Source: Acerihabitans sp047324305 (GTDB taxonomy: Bacteria > Pseudomonadota > Gammaproteobacteria > Enterobacterales > Enterobacteriaceae). Taken from it: a stretch of DNA of 64,000 bases. Location of the stretch: NCBI RefSeq assembly GCF_047324305.1, contig NZ_CP178740.1, positions 2,604,001 to 2,668,000 on the forward strand. Direction: 5' to 3'. This document shows, in pieces, positions 61,986-64,000 of the stretch (its first letter is position 1; each line of letters begins with the position of its first letter). Position numbers and translations under genes: made by a program. Below the pieces are notes generated by a model. It did not search any database. It saw only the letters and a list, made by a program, of their open reading frames with translations, and had not been told where the DNA came from.

Positions 61986-62413
61986 TGACCTATATGCTGA
62001 TAAAGGCGCTGCATCTGGTGGCGTTCACGCTGTGGATAGGCGGTATGCTGCTGCTGGCGGTGGCGATGACCGCCTGGAAACACACTCCCGCCGCCGAGCG
62101 CGCGCCCGGCCTGCGGCTATTCAGCGCCGTGCAGCGTTTTAACCAAACCGTGACGCTGCCGGCCATGATCGTCACCTGGCTTTCCGGGCTGGCGCTGACC
62201 CTGATGGGCAATTGGCCGCCGTCCCTGTCGCTTATCATCAAGGTCATCTTTGTGCTGGCGTTATCGGCGCTGCACGGTATGCAGTCGGGATCGCTGCGCC
62301 GCAGCCTGGGCCGCGCCGAACTGACGGCCCCGGCCATCCTGCGCCACGCCGCCGCCTTTACCCTGGTGGCGCTTATCGCCTGCGTGCTGCTGATCGTGCT
62401 GCAGCCGCTGTAG
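61985..62413 (+). CDS. small CopD/HemJ-like four-helix membrane protein
   Basis: A 142-residue membrane protein with four hydrophobic helices. The start MTYMLIKALHLVAFTLWIGGMLLLAVAM, with a conserved His in helix 1 and the following TrpxGG, and FNQTVTLPAMIVTWLSGLALTL in helix 2, resemble the CopD/HemJ-type family whose histidines may bind heme or copper. It is coupled to the upstream DUF3817 gene. It converges on qorB with a GC-rich hairpin between them. The function is inferred only loosely. Confidence 0.7.
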   Translation: MTYMLIKALHLVAFTLWIGGMLLLAVAMTAWKHTPAAERAPGLRLFSAVQRFNQTVTLPAMIVTWLSGLALTLMGNWPPSLSLIIKVIFVLALSALHGMQSGSLRRSLGRAELTAPAILRHAAAFTLVALIACVLLIVLQPL

Positions 62414-62422
62414 CGCGGGCAA

Positions 62423-62439
62423 CGCCGCGCATCGCGGCG
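62423..62439. terminator. hairpin between convergent genes
   Basis: CGCCGCG-CAT-CGCGGCG forms a perfect 7-bp stem with a 3-nt loop between the two stops. No T-tract follows on either strand, so termination strength is uncertain. Confidence 0.4.
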
Positions 62440-62444
62440 GGCGA

Positions 62445-63302
62445 TTACCCGGCTTTCAGTACGGCGGCCACCGTATCCCTGATGGGCGTGGTGGCGCGGC
62501 CTATCAGCCGGCTCAACTGCCGGCCATCGTCAAACAGCCCGCCCTGCGACGCGCCGGCATCAGAATCAGCCAGCAGCGCGGCAACCGGCCCGGGCAGTCC
62601 CGCCTGGCTGAGCAGCGCCTGGTATTCCGATGGCGGCAGGTCGACATATTTCACCGCCACGCCGGACTGGCGGGTAATTTCCGCCGCCAGTTCGGACAGG
62701 GTATAGGCGCTGTCCCCCGCCAGTTCATACACTTTACCGGCCTGGCCGTCCAGGGTTAATACCTTTGCCGCCGCAGCGGCAAAGTCGGCGCGCGCGGCCG
62801 AGGCTATCCTGCCGTCGCCGGCGCTGCCCGCCAGGGCGTGGTGGGCCAGGGCGGCGGGGACGCCGGCGGCATGGTTTTCGTTGTACCAGCCGTTGCGCAG
62901 CAGCACGACCGGCAGGCCGGAATCACGCAGCAGCGCTTCGGTTGCGCGGTGCTCTTCGCCAAGTCCCAGCGGGCTGGTATCGGCATGCAGCAAGCTGGTG
63001 TAAGCCAGTAATTCCACCCCGGCGCGTTTGGCGGCGTCGATCGCGGCGCCATGCTGGCGCGTGCGCTGGCCGAGTTCGCTTGAGGAGATCAGCAGCAGTT
63101 TCGTCGCGCCCTTAAACGCGCTGTCCAGCGTCTCGGGCCGGTCATAATCGGCCTGGCGCACGTTAACGCCGCGCGCCGCCAGATCCTGCGCTTTTTGCGG
63201 CGAGCGCACGGCGGCCACCAGATCCGCGGCCGGATGGGTTTTTAACAGTTCAGCTATCACTAAACGGCCCAGTTGGCCGGTCGCGCCTGTAATAACAATC
63301 AT
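62445..63302 (-). CDS. qorB: NmrA-like quinone oxidoreductase QorB (YtfG)
   Basis: A 285-residue atypical SDR matching E. coli QorB (286 residues), an NADPH:quinone reductase. It has the cofactor motif TGATGQLG at the start (MIVITGATGQLGRLVIAELL), then LLISSSELGQRTRQHGAAIDAAKRAGVELLAYTSLLHADTSPLGL and GLPVVLLRNGWYNENH. AGGAG lies 7 nt before the ATG at 63302; the ATG at 63305 is closer and less likely. It is divergent from qorR across a 79-nt region with a clear palindrome, as in enterobacterial ytfG/ytfH. Confidence 0.93.
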   Translation of the reverse strand: MIVITGATGQLGRLVIAELLKTHPAADLVAAVRSPQKAQDLAARGVNVRQADYDRPETLDSAFKGATKLLLISSSELGQRTRQHGAAIDAAKRAGVELLAYTSLLHADTSPLGLGEEHRATEALLRDSGLPVVLLRNGWYNENHAAGVPAALAHHALAGSAGDGRIASAARADFAAAAAKVLTLDGQAGKVYELAGDSAYTLSELAAEITRQSGVAVKYVDLPPSEYQALLSQAGLPGPVAALLADSDAGASQGGLFDDGRQLSRLIGRATTPIRDTVAAVLKAG

Positions 63303-63344
63303 CATTTTCTCCTTTGGGCTTCAGAAAGAGCATCATATCCCCTA

Positions 63345-63363
63345 TACTTACTTAAAGTAAGTA
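63345..63363. promoter_or_regulatory. QorR-type operator palindrome between qorB and qorR
   Basis: TACTTACTTAAAGTAAGTA is a perfect 19-bp palindrome around a central base. A further half-site, GTAAGTA (63376-63382), abuts the qorR ATG at 63383. The layout fits an HxlR regulator controlling both genes. Confidence 0.7.
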
Positions 63364-63382
63364 CTAACAAAAAGGTAAGTAT

Positions 63383-63847
63383 ATGAATTTTCAGGCGGCA
63401 CCCAAATCCACGCTGGCGCGGCAAATGCAGCGCGGCGAATTGCTTGACGTCAATTGCCCGTCGCGGGAGGTGTTGAAACACCTGACCAGCCGCTGGGGCG
63501 TACTGGTGCTGATCGCCTTGTCGCAAGGTACCCATCGTTTTAGCGAGCTGCGCCGTAAAGTGGGCGGCGTCAGTGAAAAAATGCTGGCGCAGACCCTCTC
63601 GTGCCTGGAGGAGGACGGCCTGGTCATCCGTCAATCCCTGCCGGTGATGCCGCCCCATGTGCAATATAGCCTTAGCGGGCTGGGACTGGAGGTCGGCGCT
63701 ATCGTGGAACACCTGGCCGACTGGATAGAAACCCATTTGCCGCAGATCATGCAGGCGCGGCAGGCAAAACCGGCGCGGCGGGAAGCGGATGCCCTGGCCG
63801 TGCCTGATGCCGCAATGGTCAGCCGTGCCGGTATCGCGCGGCGTTAA
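63383..63847 (+). CDS. qorR: HxlR-family redox-sensing regulator QorR (YtfH)
   Basis: A 154-residue winged-helix regulator of the HxlR/DUF24 family. Cys25 (LDVNCPSREVLKHL) is the conserved amino-terminal cysteine used for redox or electrophile sensing. The DNA-binding core is TSRWGVLVLIALSQGTHRFSELRRKVGGVSEKMLAQTLSCLEEDGLV. The tail has an added basic stretch (QARQAKPARREADAL). It is divergent from qorB, and its last bases overlap the stop of the convergent AraC gene. Confidence 0.93.
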   Translation: MNFQAAPKSTLARQMQRGELLDVNCPSREVLKHLTSRWGVLVLIALSQGTHRFSELRRKVGGVSEKMLAQTLSCLEEDGLVIRQSLPVMPPHVQYSLSGLGLEVGAIVEHLADWIETHLPQIMQARQAKPARREADALAVPDAAMVSRAGIARR

Positions 63848-64000
63848 TAAGACATTTCGCCATATTTTTCACGATATTCCTTGGGCGTGATATCAAACCC
63901 TTTTTTAAATACCGAATAAAAATATTGCAAAGAAGGGTAGCCGCACATTTGCGAGACTTCATTGATGGTGAGCGACGTGGAGATCAATAAATTGCGCGCG
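63844..64000 (-). CDS. AraC/XylS-family regulator, carboxy-terminal end
   Basis: The final 51 residues of an AraC-type regulator whose start lies beyond the window. The second helix-turn-helix is recognisable: NLLISTSLTINEVSQMCGY, SLQYFYSVFKKGFDITPKEYR, ending KYGEMSY. FKKxxxxTPxEYR is the diagnostic motif. Its stop (63844-63846) overlaps the qorR stop, so the two genes converge with a 4-nt overlap. Effector and targets cannot be told. Confidence 0.85.
   Translation of the reverse strand, partial: ARNLLISTSLTINEVSQMCGYPSLQYFYSVFKKGFDITPKEYREKYGEMSY

Noticed and set aside
1..64000. CRISPR arrays, tRNA or rRNA genes, insertion sequences, prophage
   Set aside because: No regularly spaced repeats, cloverleaf-like segments, transposase or integrase motifs, or phage structural proteins were seen on either strand.

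Overview
The window looks like a chromosome segment from a free-living or host-associated Enterobacterales bacterium. The lsr, ytfGH (qorBR), opgD, yjiN, agp and fuc genes are close to their enterobacterial counterparts: the catalytic residues of LsrF (K203) and FucA (E73, H92, H94, H155) fall at the numbers I know from E. coli. Most genes are GC-rich. The large type III effector-like proteins and pectin or fucose catabolism would fit a plant- or insect-associated lineage such as Sodalis and its relatives or the soft-rot group. The genus is inference; no rRNA or other marker is present. I found no tRNA, rRNA, insertion sequence, prophage, CRISPR array or origin.

Layout. 1-2 kb: the tail of the AI-2 operon (lsrB, lsrF, lsrG). 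2-6.3 kb: a GH15 glucoamylase/trehalase-like enzyme, a PAS-LuxR regulator and an NCS1 nucleobase permease. 6.6-7.3 kb: a small leucine-rich-repeat (LRR) protein in AT-rich DNA. 7.5-12.3 kb: an orphan astD, a small lipoprotein, and a LysR regulator divergent from two SDR genes. 12.4-18.2 kb: one 1,936-residue toxin/effector-like gene, AT-rich in its middle. 18.4-33 kb: ordinary chromosomal genes (yjiN, a DUF3772 MscS channel, GNAT, MHS-type MFS, opgD, an orphan His-type ABC ATPase, a secreted MBL hydrolase, a MarR/MFS pair, DUF393, agp). 33.2-38.8 kb: an aldo-keto reductase, then a 1,408-residue effector-like protein ending in about 15 LRRs. 38.8-44.1 kb: a complete MarR-controlled tripartite efflux operon (FUSC, DUF1656, HlyD, outer-membrane lipoprotein). 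44.2-45.4 kb: an unrecognised protein. 45.4-48.4 kb: a rhiTN-like rhamnogalacturonide operon behind a KdgR-like box. 48.4-50.3 kb: a deoxyribonucleotidase and a DegT-type aminotransferase. 50.4-59.9 kb: an L-fucose regulon. 60.2-64 kb: an FAD monooxygenase, two small membrane proteins, divergent qorB/qorR, and the end of an AraC regulator.

How the genes work together. The fucose regulon has its own ABC importer (ATPase, permease, binding protein) in one unit with FucI, FucK, the FucU mutarotase and probably a DeoR regulator. FucA is transcribed divergently across a 0.6-kb control region that holds a perfect 20-bp palindrome, a strong CRP-like site and a 13-bp direct repeat. With rhiTN it suggests use of plant or mucin deoxysugars. 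The most unusual content is the set of three effector-like genes. The two giants appear to share a helical module of the kind seen in dermonecrotic-toxin-like (DUF6543-type) proteins. The larger one also has a Cys1306-His1362-Asp1377 arrangement resembling the papain/transglutaminase-fold triad of Pasteurella multocida toxin. No secretion apparatus or chaperone gene is visible, so the delivery route is unknown.
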